Below the pieces are notes generated by a model. The model ran no database searches. It was not told the DNA's origin and saw only the letters and a program-made list of their open reading frames with translations. The position numbers were made by a program, and so were the translations under genes. From Marisa cornuarietis (lineage: Eukaryota > Mollusca > Gastropoda > Architaenioglossa > Ampullariidae), in NCBI GenBank assembly GCA_004794655.1, contig SMMW01000046.1:532001-596000 (forward strand): a stretch of 64,000 bases of DNA, in the 5' to 3' direction. Shown here in pieces: positions 22,501 through 63,822 of the stretch (position 1 is the first letter of the stretch; each line of letters begins with the position of its first letter).

Positions 22501-23986
22501 CTCCAGATTCTCATATCAGGAGATAACTCTTACGCCATACAAGTACAACTAAAAGAGCCTTTCTTGAGTTAGAAATTTTATCTTATGCTCAACATTCAGC
22601 AGGAAAAAACCCCCATTTGAAATAAGTTGAGAAAAAGAACACTGATGTGAGGCTTATAGAAGAATTGCGAGGAAGGGAACTAAATGTATAATTTTATGTC
22701 ACTTACACTCAACATTCAGCAGGAAACAGTCTCATTTGCAGTTTGATATGAGAGGAGGAAAGGAACACTGATGTGAAGATTAGAGCAGAATTGTGAAGAA
22801 GGGAGCTAAAAGCATAATCTTGCATCACTGTGGGAAATCCAGTCTAGGTCACTTTCCACTTTCATCTGGGAAAGTTAAAAAGATCCACCTATTTGCAATT
22901 TTTTTTCAAGCAAATGAGTTTAATTAATTTTAAGATGGAGGTAAAGATCTTATAGACTTGTGGGCTTCAGTTTTTGATGACTGAAAAAATGGAGGTGCGC
23001 TGTTTGTCACTTTGTTCTAAAATTGACTTTAACTACATTGTAACAACACTGGCGCATGCCTTTGCCTGTCCTTGTGAGCTGCTGTAACTGAAGTAGGTCT
23101 CTCCACTCTTTTACATCCTCATTTTCTGTCTCATTTCCTGCTGTGGGAGTCCCACTATTCCAACTTCTTTGCTTTTCTGCTTTCATACTTCATTTTCTAT
23201 ATCCAAGTCAGGGTTTTAAAAAATTGTTGCATTTGCCAATTATTCAGGTGTGCTTGTGGAGGTCATTATTTCTACCCACAGCCTCAACATGATCTTCCCT
23301 CACCCCAATATCCTTGCTTTTTTTTTTTAAATTTACCTGCTTACATTTTCTTGCATGACTTGGTGTTCTTTGCCTTACTGTCATACTAGTCTGTAAGACT
23401 CTTTTATCATCTTTTATTATTATTGTCATCTTTATCTTCATCCTCTTTCAGGGATTATTTTCTTTTTCTAATTTTCAGGTTCCTATGCTAGTTCCTGGAT
23501 TAATGTATCTGTATGAATCATTCATTGACTGTCTTAGTGACAAGGGTGTGTCTGACACTGTCAAGGTATGATGAAGTATTTTGTAAACTCCAAGGTTGAG
23601 TCAGTTTATTATTAAAGCTTCTTTTCTATATCTAAAAGTTCCTCTTGCTTACACAGAAGTGCATATAGGTGCACGTAGTGCATTCACCTCAGAGCGAGGT
23701 ATGAATGATTGAGTATTTCAAGTCTGTTAATTATAACATATTACTTAAAGCTATTTTCCATTCTTACTTGGCTGGAGAGGACAATATGAACTGTGAACAG
23801 CACCAAACCTTAAATTTAGAAGTGAATGATTGTTGTTTTGAAAGTTAACTGTACTGATGCCCTTGCATATTTGCAATAATTATACCATTTTTGTTACAGG
23901 TATATGTTCTGAAGCAAGGCAAAAGTATGCCATTGATCACTGGTGTTATTAGCATGCCAGTCTCAGAGGCTGTGGTCTTATCTTAA
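10561..23986 (+). CDS. BBS1: BBS1, BBSome subunit, complete (15 exons, 585 residues)
   Basis: Exons: 10561-10583, 11173-11339, 12327-12416, 13157-13281, 13878-13924, 14114-14222, 16917-17048, 19401-19507, 19757-19883, 20619-20847, 21274-21432, 21574-21707, 22115-22249, 23479-23565, 23900-23986. Phases join exactly and give 1758 nt ending in TAA; human BBS1 has 593 residues. Matching segments include [88 protein letters not shown] and [16 protein letters not shown]. The order is an N-terminal beta-propeller and a C-terminal adaptin-ear-like region. BBS1 is part of the BBSome coat, which moves membrane proteins in and out of cilia with ARL6. The segment MTTR (residues 382-385) appears to correspond to the human M390R disease site. 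Two donors (after 13281 and 19883) are GTCTGT, a weak +3 base. The 10561 ATG is the first in frame. Confidence 0.95.
12540..12800. repeat. Degenerate tandem of CTCT, CACA and TATA blocks
   Basis: About 100-bp units of CTCTCTAC, ACACTC, TTTTATGATATATATA and ACACTCACAC recur two to three times with changes in BBS1 intron 3. Confidence 0.6.
12806..13026 (-). mobile_element. tRNA-derived SINE with CCTTTA tail
   Basis: The minus strand begins with GATAGCTGAGTGGTTAGAGT, a good tRNA-like box A. TTCAATATCC follows as a weak box B, and it ends with AATGACCTTTACCTTTACCT. It is a different family from the SINEs in MUS81 introns and lies in BBS1 intron 3. Confidence 0.7.
14775..14906 (-). pseudogene. 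STRAD-like kinase catalytic-loop fragment inside BBS1 intron 6
   Basis: The minus strand reads [20 protein letters not shown] followed by [11 protein letters not shown] and a stop 13 codons later. The segment VKASHxLISV is specific to STRAD (STE20-related adaptor), where it follows the HR[SA] loop; here the loop is HRD. Homology stops after GQ. Its upstream edge abuts a minisatellite. It is either a decayed retrocopy or a relic of a duplicated exon; no splice context supports a live gene. Confidence 0.65.
14907..15535. repeat. Minisatellite, 60-bp unit made of two 30-bp halves
   Basis: About ten 60-bp units alternate TATACACACGATGTATGTGA with CATACCCAAGATATATGTGA, separated by (T/C)CACTAGCTC. 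The left units carry the two-half structure; the right units become uniform 30-mers. Because 30 and 60 are multiples of three, long spurious frames open on both strands. Confidence 0.95.
15559..15678 (-). pseudogene. Short open frame possibly the N-terminus of the STRAD-like copy
   Basis: The minus strand has ATG followed by 38 codons ([20 protein letters not shown], then [19 protein letters not shown]) and a stop, on the same strand as and upstream of the STRAD-like fragment, across the minisatellite. The Ser-rich composition looks protein-like, but no family match can be shown by eye. The link to STRAD is inference from position. Confidence 0.3.
16137..16200 (-). repeat. Head fragment of the 8705-type element
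   Basis: The minus strand shows GAAGTGGCGTCCCCTCACCT then AGCAGGCTCGAGGGAGGCGG, which aligns with 8710-8755. No (ATT)n tail follows on this side. Confidence 0.5.
16250..16385 (+). repeat. Dispersed repeat (GTAAGTGGTTTGCC family)
   Basis: AATTGTAAGTGGTTTGCCAT, GTCTAGGGCATGTGG and ACCTAACCCTCTCCTCC are shared in order with 29315-29390 and in part with 7190-7260. Probably a SINE body in BBS1 intron 6. Confidence 0.5.
17395..17575 (+). repeat. SINE-like head followed by a 26-bp tandem repeat
   Basis: AGTCAAGTAGTTAGGGCATC resembles a tRNA box A, and GCTGGTTCACTACC resembles box B. From 17468 a unit like GGTTCAGGTATGCTGGTTCA with GCACCT repeats about three and a half times with drift. BBS1 intron 7. 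Confidence 0.5.
18207..19263 (+). mobile_element. LINE fragment, L2/CR1-like, C-terminal RT ORF, 3' UTR and (ATT)n tail
   Basis: An open frame from 18207 to the stop at 18989 reads [13 protein letters not shown], then [43 protein letters not shown] and [12 protein letters not shown], the conserved thumb and C-terminus of L2/CR1-group reverse transcriptases. The 3' region ends ATGCGCTATACAAATCTTCA and ATT repeats to 19263. The first two thirds of the element, with the RT catalytic motif and endonuclease, are missing. An in-frame 39-bp duplication at 18381-18458 repeats HVTAVC-SAYY. The frame is otherwise intact, so the insertion is rather young. It lies in BBS1 intron 7. Confidence 0.9.
21158..21208 (+). 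mobile_element. Retroposon 3' tail with (GTATT)n
   Basis: GGAATTCCCCTTGTGGATAA followed by ATAAAGTTGTATTGTATTGA resembles the widespread LINE 3' end (CCCTTGTGGGATxAATAAAG plus a short tandem tail). 5'-truncated, in BBS1 intron 10. Confidence 0.55.
22570..22830 (+). repeat. Diverged tandem duplication of about 125 bp
   Basis: Two copies share CTCAACATTCAGCAGGAAA, GAACACTGATGTGA, AGAATTG-GAGGAAGGGA-CTAAA and a final ATCAC/GTCAC, in the same order. BBS1 intron 13. Confidence 0.75.
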
Positions 23987-24900
23987 AGAACAGTTTTTGT
24001 ATTTTCACTGAGAGATCATTCTGATTTTCAAATTTTTTTTTAACATCAGTGTCATATTTTTTTTTTTTTTTGCATTTTCCCACGAATTTTATTCTGAACT
24101 GCCAAATATTAGGTGTGTTTTTCACAAGGCATAAAAATATAATTTTTGAACAGATTTAAGATGAGGATTTCACTCAAGCATTTGGTCATGAAGTCATCTT
24201 GAAGCACTCCTTAGTAATTTTTTGGCAATACCCAGGTTCCTGCACATCAGCAAAGATATTTTAATCACAGTCCTTGCGGCTGCAAGGGCTCTGTCTTTGC
24301 TCATGTGTTTTTCAGCTGTTAAAATGTCTTCTTTACTTTCTTTATTGTGCAGCTTCTGTTTGACTAAGACTGTTTTCAGAACTGAGAGCATTACAGTTTA
24401 ACACACAAACACACACACACACACAGAATACACTCTTACTGCTGTGAATGGTGTGAATATGTTTTTATAGAATGCATGCTGTGTATGCAATACTGTTTTT
24501 ACATGATGCAAGGAGTTTGAGGCTGGACACTACCCCACACATGCCATGCATGTTAAAATACGGTGCAGTGATTCACATGAGCAGTCATTGCTCACCAGTC
24601 TCATGGTCTGATACTGTCACTCTCTGACTCTCTTTTGTTCTTGCTTTGTTGAAGATAAACACTGCGAGGCAGGCTTTTCACATTCAGTGCTAAAATTTGT
24701 GAAGCTGTTAAGGTATAGTTTTGTCAACAGCCAGTTGTTACGTACATGGAGAGTTTTCATAAACTTATGAAACAGGGTGACATTTGGTCAAACGTTAACA
24801 ATGCCTGTGTGTAGGATAAACATAAAGCCTGTTATGTGGCTTTTTCACATATCATTGTTTGTGTACATATCATTGTTGTATAATAAAATCTGGTATAGTT
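23987..24900 (+). promoter_or_regulatory. Probable BBS1 3' untranslated region with polyadenylation signal
   Basis: AT-rich sequence without a long open frame follows the BBS1 stop. An AATAAA lies at 24882-24887, with another in the next 40 bases; a T-rich and GT-rich context follows. A short CA repeat is at 24410-24425. The cleavage site itself cannot be read from sequence. Confidence 0.45.
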
Positions 24901-26699
24901 CGTTTGGATGACTTATAATAAACTGATATGATGTCACCATGCCCTGAATATAATGTGTACACTTACTGAATTTTCTGCTGCTTCTTCTAAACAGAATTTT
25001 GTGTTAAGACAAGCAGACATATCAAAATATGTAGAGCAGATCCCCCTCTCCTCCTCCTACCCTCCCAAACAAATGTCAATATGTGGGTATATAAACAAAG
25101 CCTGAAGGAAAGCAGTTAACCTAGTAGTTACAGGAACTGATGTACCTCTACTTCCTAACATGCAGTCTGCGTACTTTGCCCCTCTCTCTGCCATTGCCTT
25201 GCGACATCCACCAAAGCCCGTCTCACCAATTCCCCCACAGTACATTATCACCTTCAGTAGGTAATCATCTGTGTCTGATGGAGTCTTTAGATAACAGCTG
25301 GGAGGAGGAGCACCATGTGGTACAGACTTGTATAGAGTTCTGATGTGCTGTTTGGAAATCTAGAGCAGGAAGTGATGTGGAATCTGGAATTATCAGCTTT
25401 CAGTTGACAACAGTCACAGAGCAGTTCTTTCCTCACTTATGCTACTGACAGTAGACGATACACTGCAAGCCGTATTGGCTGCTATGCTAATAGATGTGCA
25501 GGAGATTGATACCATGATGAGAATGTCATCCCCTCCCCTCTTCTCTCCAACCAAAGACTCGTAGTAGTAGTGTTTCATTCACTTTATGCCTCACTGGCTC
25601 TGGCCTCAACAACAGTGACCCAGGAACGTGCAGATTTTATATATGCTCATGCTTTATCTAACATGAATATCTGATATGAACAGTGTAATTTGCAAGTGAA
25701 ATGGTGATTGTGTGGTCATAAACAGAAACAGACTCTGGATGTTAGGTGAGGAAAGACTCAGAATGAGGGTGAACTTCCCTGTGGTCCTTGTATGTCGGCT
25801 GTATATCATGTAAGTGTGAAATGTACTTTACAGACAACTTTTACAATGTATTCATACGTACAGCATTTTAACAAATTTTATTATTTTTAAAAGTTTCAAT
25901 CACAGTTGATTAACGATACAAACTATAAGAGCACACATTTCTTACAGCTAACTTTACGAGTTTAATACAATGGTATGCAAACTGTACACTCAACACGAGG
26001 AAAGGGAACTGTACAACATAACATATTTATATTTGTCATAAAATAATCTGTAGGGGGAGGTGGCTTGTGTTTTCTTTGTCGATACGGTAGGTTAGACAAT
26101 TTATTTTATGTACAAACATGGAGCTCAAAAATACAGACATGGAAGATAACGATTTGTTTTTACAATAGTATATTATCACTAGAAGTTTCTACAAAAATAA
26201 ACTTTTGGACTAAATGTGATGACATAAAGATACAGACCATAGTTCTTCTAAATGGGAACAAGAAAACAAAAGCAGCTCACAATGAATTTATTTATTGCAA
26301 TACATAGTTTTAAGATCATTAAAATTCTAGGACTGGGATAGAACGGAGGATATATATATATAGATAAAGTAAAGCTGAATGAAAAGAATACAGTATGGTA
26401 AAACATAAAGGCAAAGTCTAAATAGAAAAACAATAAAAATGTTGGTATCCAATCGACCAGAAAGATGGGATGGGAGCGATGCTCTGAGCATCACAAACCA
26501 GAATAGGTTGCTTGAGGAAATGTGTCACATCACAGTAGCCCTGTTAAGTTTACACTCAGTAACTTTTAGAAGAAAAGCACCAATGTAAATACCTTTTATG
26601 TCTACACCGTGACAGAAAGATAGCTGAGCTGCCACTCCAAAGCAAATGAAGCCACCACTAAAGGTTACACATCCGTAAATATCAGTGGTCCACATTCAC

Positions 26700-26870
26700 A
26701 GCCCCTCGGTCTTTGGAAACAGCAGACAATGAGCGCCGTCCGGTCACAGGAACCAGCAGGCGATTAATATCCCAGTCATAGGAAACAGCAGACAACAAGT
26801 GCTCTCCGCTCATAGAAAATAGCAATGCGATGAATGCCCCAGTGAAAGGAAACTGTACACAATGAGTGTA
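26700..26870. repeat. Degenerate tandem repeat of about 40 bp
   Basis: Variants of CATAGGAAACAGCAGACAA and a GCG(C/A)-rich spacer recur about four to five times with heavy drift. Confidence 0.6.
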
Positions 26871-27563
26871 CCATGGCCACCTTGCACAAACTTCCAGCGT
26901 TTCTGGCATCAAAGACTTTACTGACCCTATACACGGTCCTTACTGCAACAGTGTGCACGCTAGAGGGTGGAGAGGTAGGGAGAAAGAGAAGCAGCAATGT
27001 CGGGGGCTGCAGCAGATAAATGTTATCCCAGGAGATCCACTAAACATCATAAGCTGGCAGTGCAATAAAGTGTGAAGTGAGGGAGTAACTCTTCTAGAGA
27101 CTGGCACTGTTGCATGACACATAGAGACAAACAGTTCATAAAGCTAACTGACGAAGACGAGGTACAACAACGAGGGCAACCACAATGACGATAAGAGAAA
27201 ACAAAAAGGAAACCAGGCAGAAAATGACTGCTAACTACTTAGTACAGAAATATGACAATTACTTCATTATCTGATGAAGTCGTCTCCCCCATTTTCCTCA
27301 AAGCATAGCGACTGGTACCTGTACAGTCACCGAACGGGCGACAATGTTGAGAGATATCTAAACAAATGTTGAGTACGTTACTGTCCATCTGCCCCCCACC
27401 CCCTCATCTCTCGTATCTTCCCTTCACATCACTTAAGAGCGATGTGGACATGATGTGTAGTGTCACGCTTTACGTGCAGAGGCTTCTCTGCATTCCTTTT
27501 CGCACCGAGCTGGGTGACGCACGAGCACACCATCATTTGTGTGCACGTTGAGATCAGCTTCAA

Positions 27564-27722
27564 ATCCTAACTCAGACCAAGCACAAACCCTAACCCAGAC
27601 CTAGCACAAACCCTAACTCAGACCTAGCACAAACCCTAACTCAGACCTAGCACAAACCCTAACTCAGACCTAGCACAAAACCTAACCCAGACCTAGCACA
27701 AACCCTAACCCTATCCAAACCC
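27564..27722. repeat. 23-bp tandem array with a telomere-like core
   Basis: The unit TAACTCAGACCTAGCACAAA plus CCC repeats about seven times and ends in AACCCTAACCCTATCC. Each junction contains CCCTAAC, like the animal telomere repeat. Confidence 0.9.
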
Positions 27723-28512
27723 CAGCATTGCTCGATTTCACGAGCTAAAACAATAGCTGCTTCCTGCTCAAGATGCTTACCCCAGTCACGGGAAGGAACT
27801 CAATATTACTACATTTTATTTAATGGCCTTCTTAACCGGCCACTTTGTCAAGTATTTATTTTTTATATGGACGTCTTGTCAAAATTTGCCACAGTTGACA
27901 GTGTGTCAGGTACATAAGATCATATGGACTGGGCAAACTATCACTCAGAAATTACAAGCAAGTAAAGACAAACAAGAAAAGTAAGATCTAACAGTGTCAT
28001 CACCCTAACCAGCTGGCCGCAAACGAAACATTTCATTTATAAAGAGTTAATAACAGACACTGTAAGAAAGATTATCATTACAAGTCTTATAGATGTATAA
28101 ATCTGAATGTAACATGGAGGAACACAACAAAACCGAACTCTGTCACTTTTAGCAGCACTTTGTACAGTGAAGATCATTTACATGCCGCTTACATGCAGGC
28201 TGGCATGCATTCACACGCACACGTACATGCATCAAATTCACACCCACACGTACACACAGCAAATACCAGAAGTAAAAGGGTAGAAAGAAAAATTGCCTCG
28301 TGTACATGTGAACACACACACACACACACATTGACAAATATGAACATGGAATTGCTGTAGGCATGTACACCCAAGACGTCAGCACACAAAGCCATTTTAA
28401 AGATACAGTTCCATACAGGTGAACGGACATAACAGGTGGTATGTTGTTTGTGTTTATGCGTGTGTCTGTGTGTTTACGTCTGCATACATCTTTGTGTGTG
28501 CGCGCGTTTGTG

Positions 28513-28560
<48 letters not shown>

Positions 28561-28694
28561 CGCACGATTATAGGTGCGTGGTGTGTGGATAAACGATGAC
28601 ACATGTAGCTATGCAAGGGGGAAACAAACTCGAGCTGTAAGAAGTCTGCAGGATTTCTGTTGACATCAAAAGCCGTAACACTGTAATACTGAAG

Positions 28695-28780
<86 letters not shown>

Positions 28781-29314
28781 CAGCGTGTATGAGTGTATAA
28801 TTATAAGCTGTGTAATACTATAAAAACAAAACTGACCTCTCATTTTGAGAAAGAGAGCAAAAAAAAAAAAAAAAAAAAAACAACCCCACATTGCATATTC
28901 TCTTTTGTGTACACATACACGCACGCACACACATATAAAGCCTCGGGCTCACTCACTGTCTCACTTTCCTACACACAACCTCCCTCAAGTCACAGAGAAG
29001 AAGTAAAGTGTCATCAAGCTTGTCGTCCCATCCACACAAGTATATTCCTTGTAGCTGACCATTTCCTGTGTCCGTGCACAGGACCAGCGAGTGACAGTGT
29101 ACGTGTGGTGTGTGGTTGTCGTGCACATGTAACAGTTACACTTCGTTGGCAATGCTAACACAAGCACGAGACAAGTCATGTCACTGGTTACACCCAAATA
29201 TCTGGTTGTTAGCAAACAAAGTACACATACGCCCACCTCTTCACCCTAGTGCCCCCTAGTACACCAGTCCACGCACACCATACGATGGTCAACAGTAAGG
29301 ATACCATAGTTTAG

Positions 29315-29390
29315 TGGCCGTGAACTGTAAGTGGTTAGACGGGTCTAGGGCACGATGGAAGTATAAAGGCGATGGACTCTCCTGTAAAAT
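29315..29390 (+). repeat. Dispersed repeat (GTAAGTGGTTTGCC family)
   Basis: AACTGTAAGTGGTTAGACGG, GTCTAGGGCACGATGGAAG and GGACTCTCCTG align with 16255-16330. Confidence 0.5.
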
Positions 29391-29484
29391 GTCATTTCTG
29401 TGAACCAGTTTCACCAAAGACAATATGTATCAGCTAAGCTCACACAAGATGTGTTTCTCATTTCTTCTTCTTATTATTTTGGCT

Positions 29485-29822
29485 CAGGACTCATTGACTT
29501 AGCATGTATTGGTCTTGTGTAGCGATGAGCAATATTGGTTCAGGACTCATTGACTTAGCATGTAATGTTCTTGTGTAGCGATGAGCAATATTGGTTCAGG
29601 ACTCATTGACTTAGCATGTAATGGTCTTGTGTAGCGATGAGCAATATTGGTTCAGGACTCATTGACTTAGCATGTAATGGTCTTGTGTAGCGATGAGCAA
29701 TATTGGTTCAGGACTCATTGACTTAGCATGTAATGGTCTTGTGTAGCGATGAGCAATATTGGTTCAGGACTCATTGACTTAGCACGTAATGGTCTTGTGT
29801 AGTGATGAGCGATATTGGCGAG
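29485..29822. repeat. 56-bp tandem array, six copies
   Basis: The unit contains TTGGTTCAGGACTCATTGAC, TTAGCATGTAATGGTCTTGT and GTAGCGATGAGCAATA. Copies are nearly identical; the outer ones drift. Confidence 0.95.
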
Positions 29823-30529
29823 GGATCAGGGGACAGACTCCATGGTTCTTAGAGAGAACAGGAAACGCGCTCCGGCTGTTGATGTACACGATGATGGATG
29901 ATGGTACAAAACAACAGCCAAAGGACCAGGCAGCAGGACTCAAGCTTTCATCTGAGTAGGTGAGAGGACAAAGTAAGAGTTAAATTATGGTTACTTGGCT
30001 TGGCAAGACTTCAACATTTCAAAGCGATGGATGTTATTTAAAAGGCATCAGCCACTGTTGCTGCTTTTGTTATCTAATTGTGTCCGGAATAAAGTCAACT
30101 TGCTATATAGTCCTACATCGTTTATGCTGCTTTTGATATATAATTGACCGAGAATATAGTCAGCATGCTATACAATCGTATATTACTGATGCTTTGGTCA
30201 TGTGACTGGCCCAGAATATGGTCAGTATGCGATATAATCGCATATCACACTTGCTTGGTGTACATTTGGACAGTATCGTCTTCTGTTCACTATCCCTGAC
30301 TGGAGGTAGGGGCACTATTGCCATTACTTTTATCGGGTTATCTGCTCTTGAATGTGATAAGCCGTGTGAATAAGCAAGTTCTCTCTGTGAATGATTGTGT
30401 GTAAGTAGTTGACATTAGTTGATGTAAGTAAGACTAACAACACTTCAGTTTAGTCCAACACGCGTGAGAGCTGCGCCCAGTGTCAGGAAATCGTATCTGA
30501 GAATGGGATTTGATAGCCTTGTATCATAG

Positions 30530-31998
30530 CCTTAGGTATAGTCTACAATGAGATATGACAGCCTCAGGTATAGTCTATAATGAGATATGACAGCCTCAGG
30601 TATAGTCTATAATGAGCTATGACAGCCTCATGTAAAGTGTAGAATGAGCTGTGATAGCCTCATGTAAAGTGTAGAATGAGCTATGATAGCCTCATGTAAA
30701 GTGTAGAATGAGCTGTGATAGCCTCATGTAAAGTGTAGAATGTGCTATGATAGCCTCATGTAAAGTGTAGAATGTGCTATGATAGCCTCATGTAAAGTGT
30801 AGAATGAGCTGTGATAGCCTCATGTAAAGTGTAGAATGTGCTATGATAGCCTCATGTAAAGTATAGAATGAGCTATGACAGCCTCATGTAAAGTGTAGAA
30901 TGAGCTGTGATAGCCTCATGTAAAGTGTAGAATGAGCTGTGATAGCCTCATGTAAAGTATAGAATGAGCTATGATAGCCTCATGTAAAGTGTAGAATGAG
31001 CTGTGACAGCCTCATGTAAAGTGTAGAATGAGCTGTGATAACCTCATGTAAAGTGTAGAATGAGCTGTGATAACCTCATGTAAAGTGTAGAATGAGCTGT
31101 GATAGCCTCATGTAAAGTGTAGAATGAGCTATGACAGCCTCATGTAAAGTGTAGAAGGAGCTATGACAGCCTCATGTAAAGTATAGAATGAGCTATGACA
31201 GCCTCATGTAAAGTGTAGAATGAGCTGCGATAGCCTCATGTAAAGTGTAGAATGAGCTGTGATAACCTCATGTAAAGTGTAGAATGAGCTATGATAGCCT
31301 CATGTAAAGTGTAGAATGAGCTATGACAGCCTCATGTAAAGTGTAGAATGAGCTGTGATAGCCTCATGTAAAGTGTAGAATGAGCTGTGACAGCCTCATG
31401 TAAAGTGTAGAATGAGCTGTGATAACCTCATGTAAAGTGTAGAATGAGCTGTGATAGCCTCATGTAAAGTGTAGAATGAGCTGTGACAGCCTCATGTAAA
31501 GTGTAGAATGAGCTGTGACAGCCTCATGTAAAGTGTAGAATGAGCTGTGATAACCTCATGTAAAGTGTAGAATGAGCTATGACAGCCTCATGTAAAGTGT
31601 AGAATGAGCTGCGATAGCCTCATGTAAAGTGTAGAATGAGCTGTGATAACCTCATGTAAAGTGTAGAATGAGCTGTGATAGCCTCATGTAAAGTGTAGAA
31701 TGAGCTGTGACAGCCTCATGTAAAGTGTAGAATGAGCTGTGACAGCCTCATGTAAAGTGTAGAATGAGCTGTGATAACCTCATGTAAAGTGTAGAATGAG
31801 CTGTGATAACTTCATGTAAAGTGTAGAATGAGCTGTGATAACCTCATGTAAAGTGTAGAAGGAGCTATGATAACCTCATGTAAAGTGTAGAATGAGCTGT
31901 GATAGCCTCATGTAAAGTGTAGAATGAGCTGTGATAGCCTCATGTAAAGTGTAGAATGAGCTGTGATAGCCTCATGTAAAGTGTAGACGGAACTATGA
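30530..31998. repeat. 32-bp tandem array, about 45 copies
   Basis: The unit is AGCCTCATGTAAAGTGTAGA then ATGAGCTGTGAT, with alternates TATGAT, TGTGAC and TGATAACC. The left edge (30530-30620) is a more diverged form with AGGTATAGTCTA. It lies 3' of the synaptotagmin stop, in intergenic DNA or 3' UTR. Confidence 0.97.
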
Positions 31999-32191
31999 CA
32001 GTGCTGTACCACAGTCTCACGGTGTTTAACTGTTTTCCTATTTGGTGTGAAGACCGTGTGGTCCCAGAACCACGTGGAGCTTCCAGACCAAAACAGACCA
32101 GAAAGACATCCATAGCCAGACAGTTTTAACCGCGGAATCTTTATCCTTCTAAACAAACAGACTTGGTAGGTTAATTAGTTCATAATTAAGA

Positions 32192-32243
<52 letters not shown>

Positions 32244-33142
32244 ACATTGCTAAAATATCTGTAATCTGTCGATGAACAAGAGAATCAATGGTCGTGTCAC
32301 GTGTGTTGCAAAGTAGGGCGCGGTGTGGAGAGTCTATCATGAGAATACAATTCACTGGGTCTCGTCAATGTCGATATGTTTGTGGACTGTCTCCCAGCTG
32401 CTCACCCACTGTAATGGCACTAGTGAGTAGATGTCTCAGCAAGCATCCTCTTTTGATCCTCGTTATATCCAGTGTCCAGAGACAATGCCTCTAAAGCCCC
32501 TTCTTCAACGGAAAAATGTGGACGAACGTTGGAATAAGTTTGCCGAGGTTTTGACGAGACACTTATGTCAACCGTCACCTGATTCGGTCAAATGTTTGTC
32601 CACTAGGGGCTTCAAGAGTGGACCGAGTGACCAAACCTTTGGATTAGAAACGCTGCTAATCATGTTTATACCATTGTCTGTGAAATAGTCTGTCATTACT
32701 CTCTAGTTAGTCATGTAGATGTAGTCTCACCCAAGTGACAAGTTCGTGTGGAGATGTTAGACACACGAACCGACAGGTCATAAGGTCACCTGATGACCAG
32801 CGCTGGCCAGCACTCGGCGCACTGTCTGAGGCGCAGATGTGAGAAGTTCACACTGGACGGCTGCAAAGTGTGTGTCAGTATAATCCACACAGTTGATACT
32901 TTGTGTGTGTGGCAACATCATACACACTATTGGATATTTTCTGTGTCGATACAATTCACACCATGTGATACTCTGGGTTACCATGACACAATGTTTGATA
33001 TGAACAGTTGGTGCCTCAGTTATATACATCACTTGATACTTACAATCATTTCTTAAATACCAATAATTTGTTAGTGACATCATGGTTTCAAAATATGCTT
33101 TGTGTGAAATGTTAAATAACAGTGTCAATCCATTTTACATAG

Positions 33143-33320
33143 ATTATTTTCAACACAACAACATCCTAAATAACATAATTATTTTCAACACAACAACATC
33201 CTAAATAACATAATTATTTTCCCACTCAAATAATTTTCAATACTTTTGTTTCTGACATTATTATTATTATTACTCTAATTATTTTCAATACTTTTGTTTC
33301 TGACATTATTATTATTATTT
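33143..33320. repeat. Two short tandem duplications
   Basis: TTATTTTCAACACAACAACA with TCCTAAATAACATAA occurs twice (33146 and 33179). Just after, ATTTTCAATACTTTTGTTTC with TGACATT and an ATT run occurs twice. Confidence 0.85.
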
Positions 33321-33817
33321 TTTTTTTTTTTAAACAATTACTGTCTGTCCACAGATGAAAAAAAAATCCAGTTTTGAATGTGACTTGGATATTCATCCCA
33401 GAACAAAGGATGATTTTTCATCGAAGCTTCAACATAATTCTAGAGTGTTCTAATCATATGCCGATATCCATGTACAAAATTTAAGTTGTACTTCAGTGTT
33501 TTAACAAAGATTATTCAACAATCAGCGAATATACCAGAAAGACATTTGCTGTTCAGATATGGTTGGGAGAAACAAGATGAAGTGGCATAATAAGCGCACA
33601 TAAATAAAACACAATACACAGGAGGTCCTTTCTCAGAGAGCTTGGTACCTGAAGGAACAAACACTGGAGTTTCTACCGCAGGTGGTTCGATTCTCTCAGT
33701 CGCCTCACACATTGTTGTACACATCAGGATACTTTGGCAGTTAGAACAGCAAGGAAAAAGGACCTTTGAGGTTTTGGCAACAACACGCTGATATAGGTAA
33801 AGGGCGGTAGTTAAAAC

Positions 33818-34045
33818 ACACTCACACACACACACACACACACACACTCTCACAAAACACACTCACACACACACCTAAAACACACACACTCTCACAACAC
33901 ACACACACACACACACTCTCTCTCTCTCACACAACACTCACTCAATCTCTCACAACACAAACACACACACACACACTCTCACTCACTCACAACACAAACA
34001 CACACACACACTCTCACTCACTCACAACACACACACACACACACC
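33818..34045. repeat. CA/CT-rich microsatellite block
   Basis: Runs of ACACAC alternate with CTCTCAC and AACACA. The purine-pyrimidine pattern is irregular but repeats every 50-60 bases. Confidence 0.85.
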
Positions 34046-34265
34046 GAATGTGTCTCAGTTTGACTGGGAAGTGGCGACTGACAGTTGAAGCACATGTGGC
34101 CGTTGGTAGTGTCCTCTCAAGTCTTCACTCACACCATGCACTCACTCTGGTCACTCACTGGAGGCAGGTAGGTGGTGGCACGTACGTACAGGCGGTGTCA
34201 CGAATATTGACTGCGTCACGAGCATGGACTGGGTCACGGACAGTGGTTAGTGGTTGGTGGTCAGG

Positions 34266-63822
<29,557 letters not shown>

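Larger units (their letters stand above)
24901..29480. other. Intergenic region with no convincing exon
   Basis: I see no conserved protein segment with splice sites here. It contains degenerate repeats at 26700-26870, a 23-bp array at 27564-27722, TG/CA microsatellites at about 28315, 28517-28562 and 28698-28765, an A-run at 28860-28880 and a SINE-like fragment at 29315-29390. Part of it may be the distal 3' UTR of the minus-strand synaptotagmin gene. Confidence 0.5.
31999..34265. other. Region 3' of the synaptotagmin stop, no exon recognised
   Basis: It holds a (CA)n tract at 32191-32240, two direct duplications at 33143-33318 (35 bp and about 53 bp units, each twice), and a long block of CACA/CTCT at 33818-34045. 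Likely contains the 3' UTR of the minus-strand gene; the polyadenylation site cannot be fixed. Confidence 0.45.

Noticed and set aside
28149..28930. His/Thr- and Val/Cys-rich ORFs
   Set aside because: They are translations of CA/TG microsatellites.
30530..31998. Regular repeats as a CRISPR-like array
   Set aside because: There are no unique spacers and the DNA is animal nuclear with introns; it is a tandem minisatellite.
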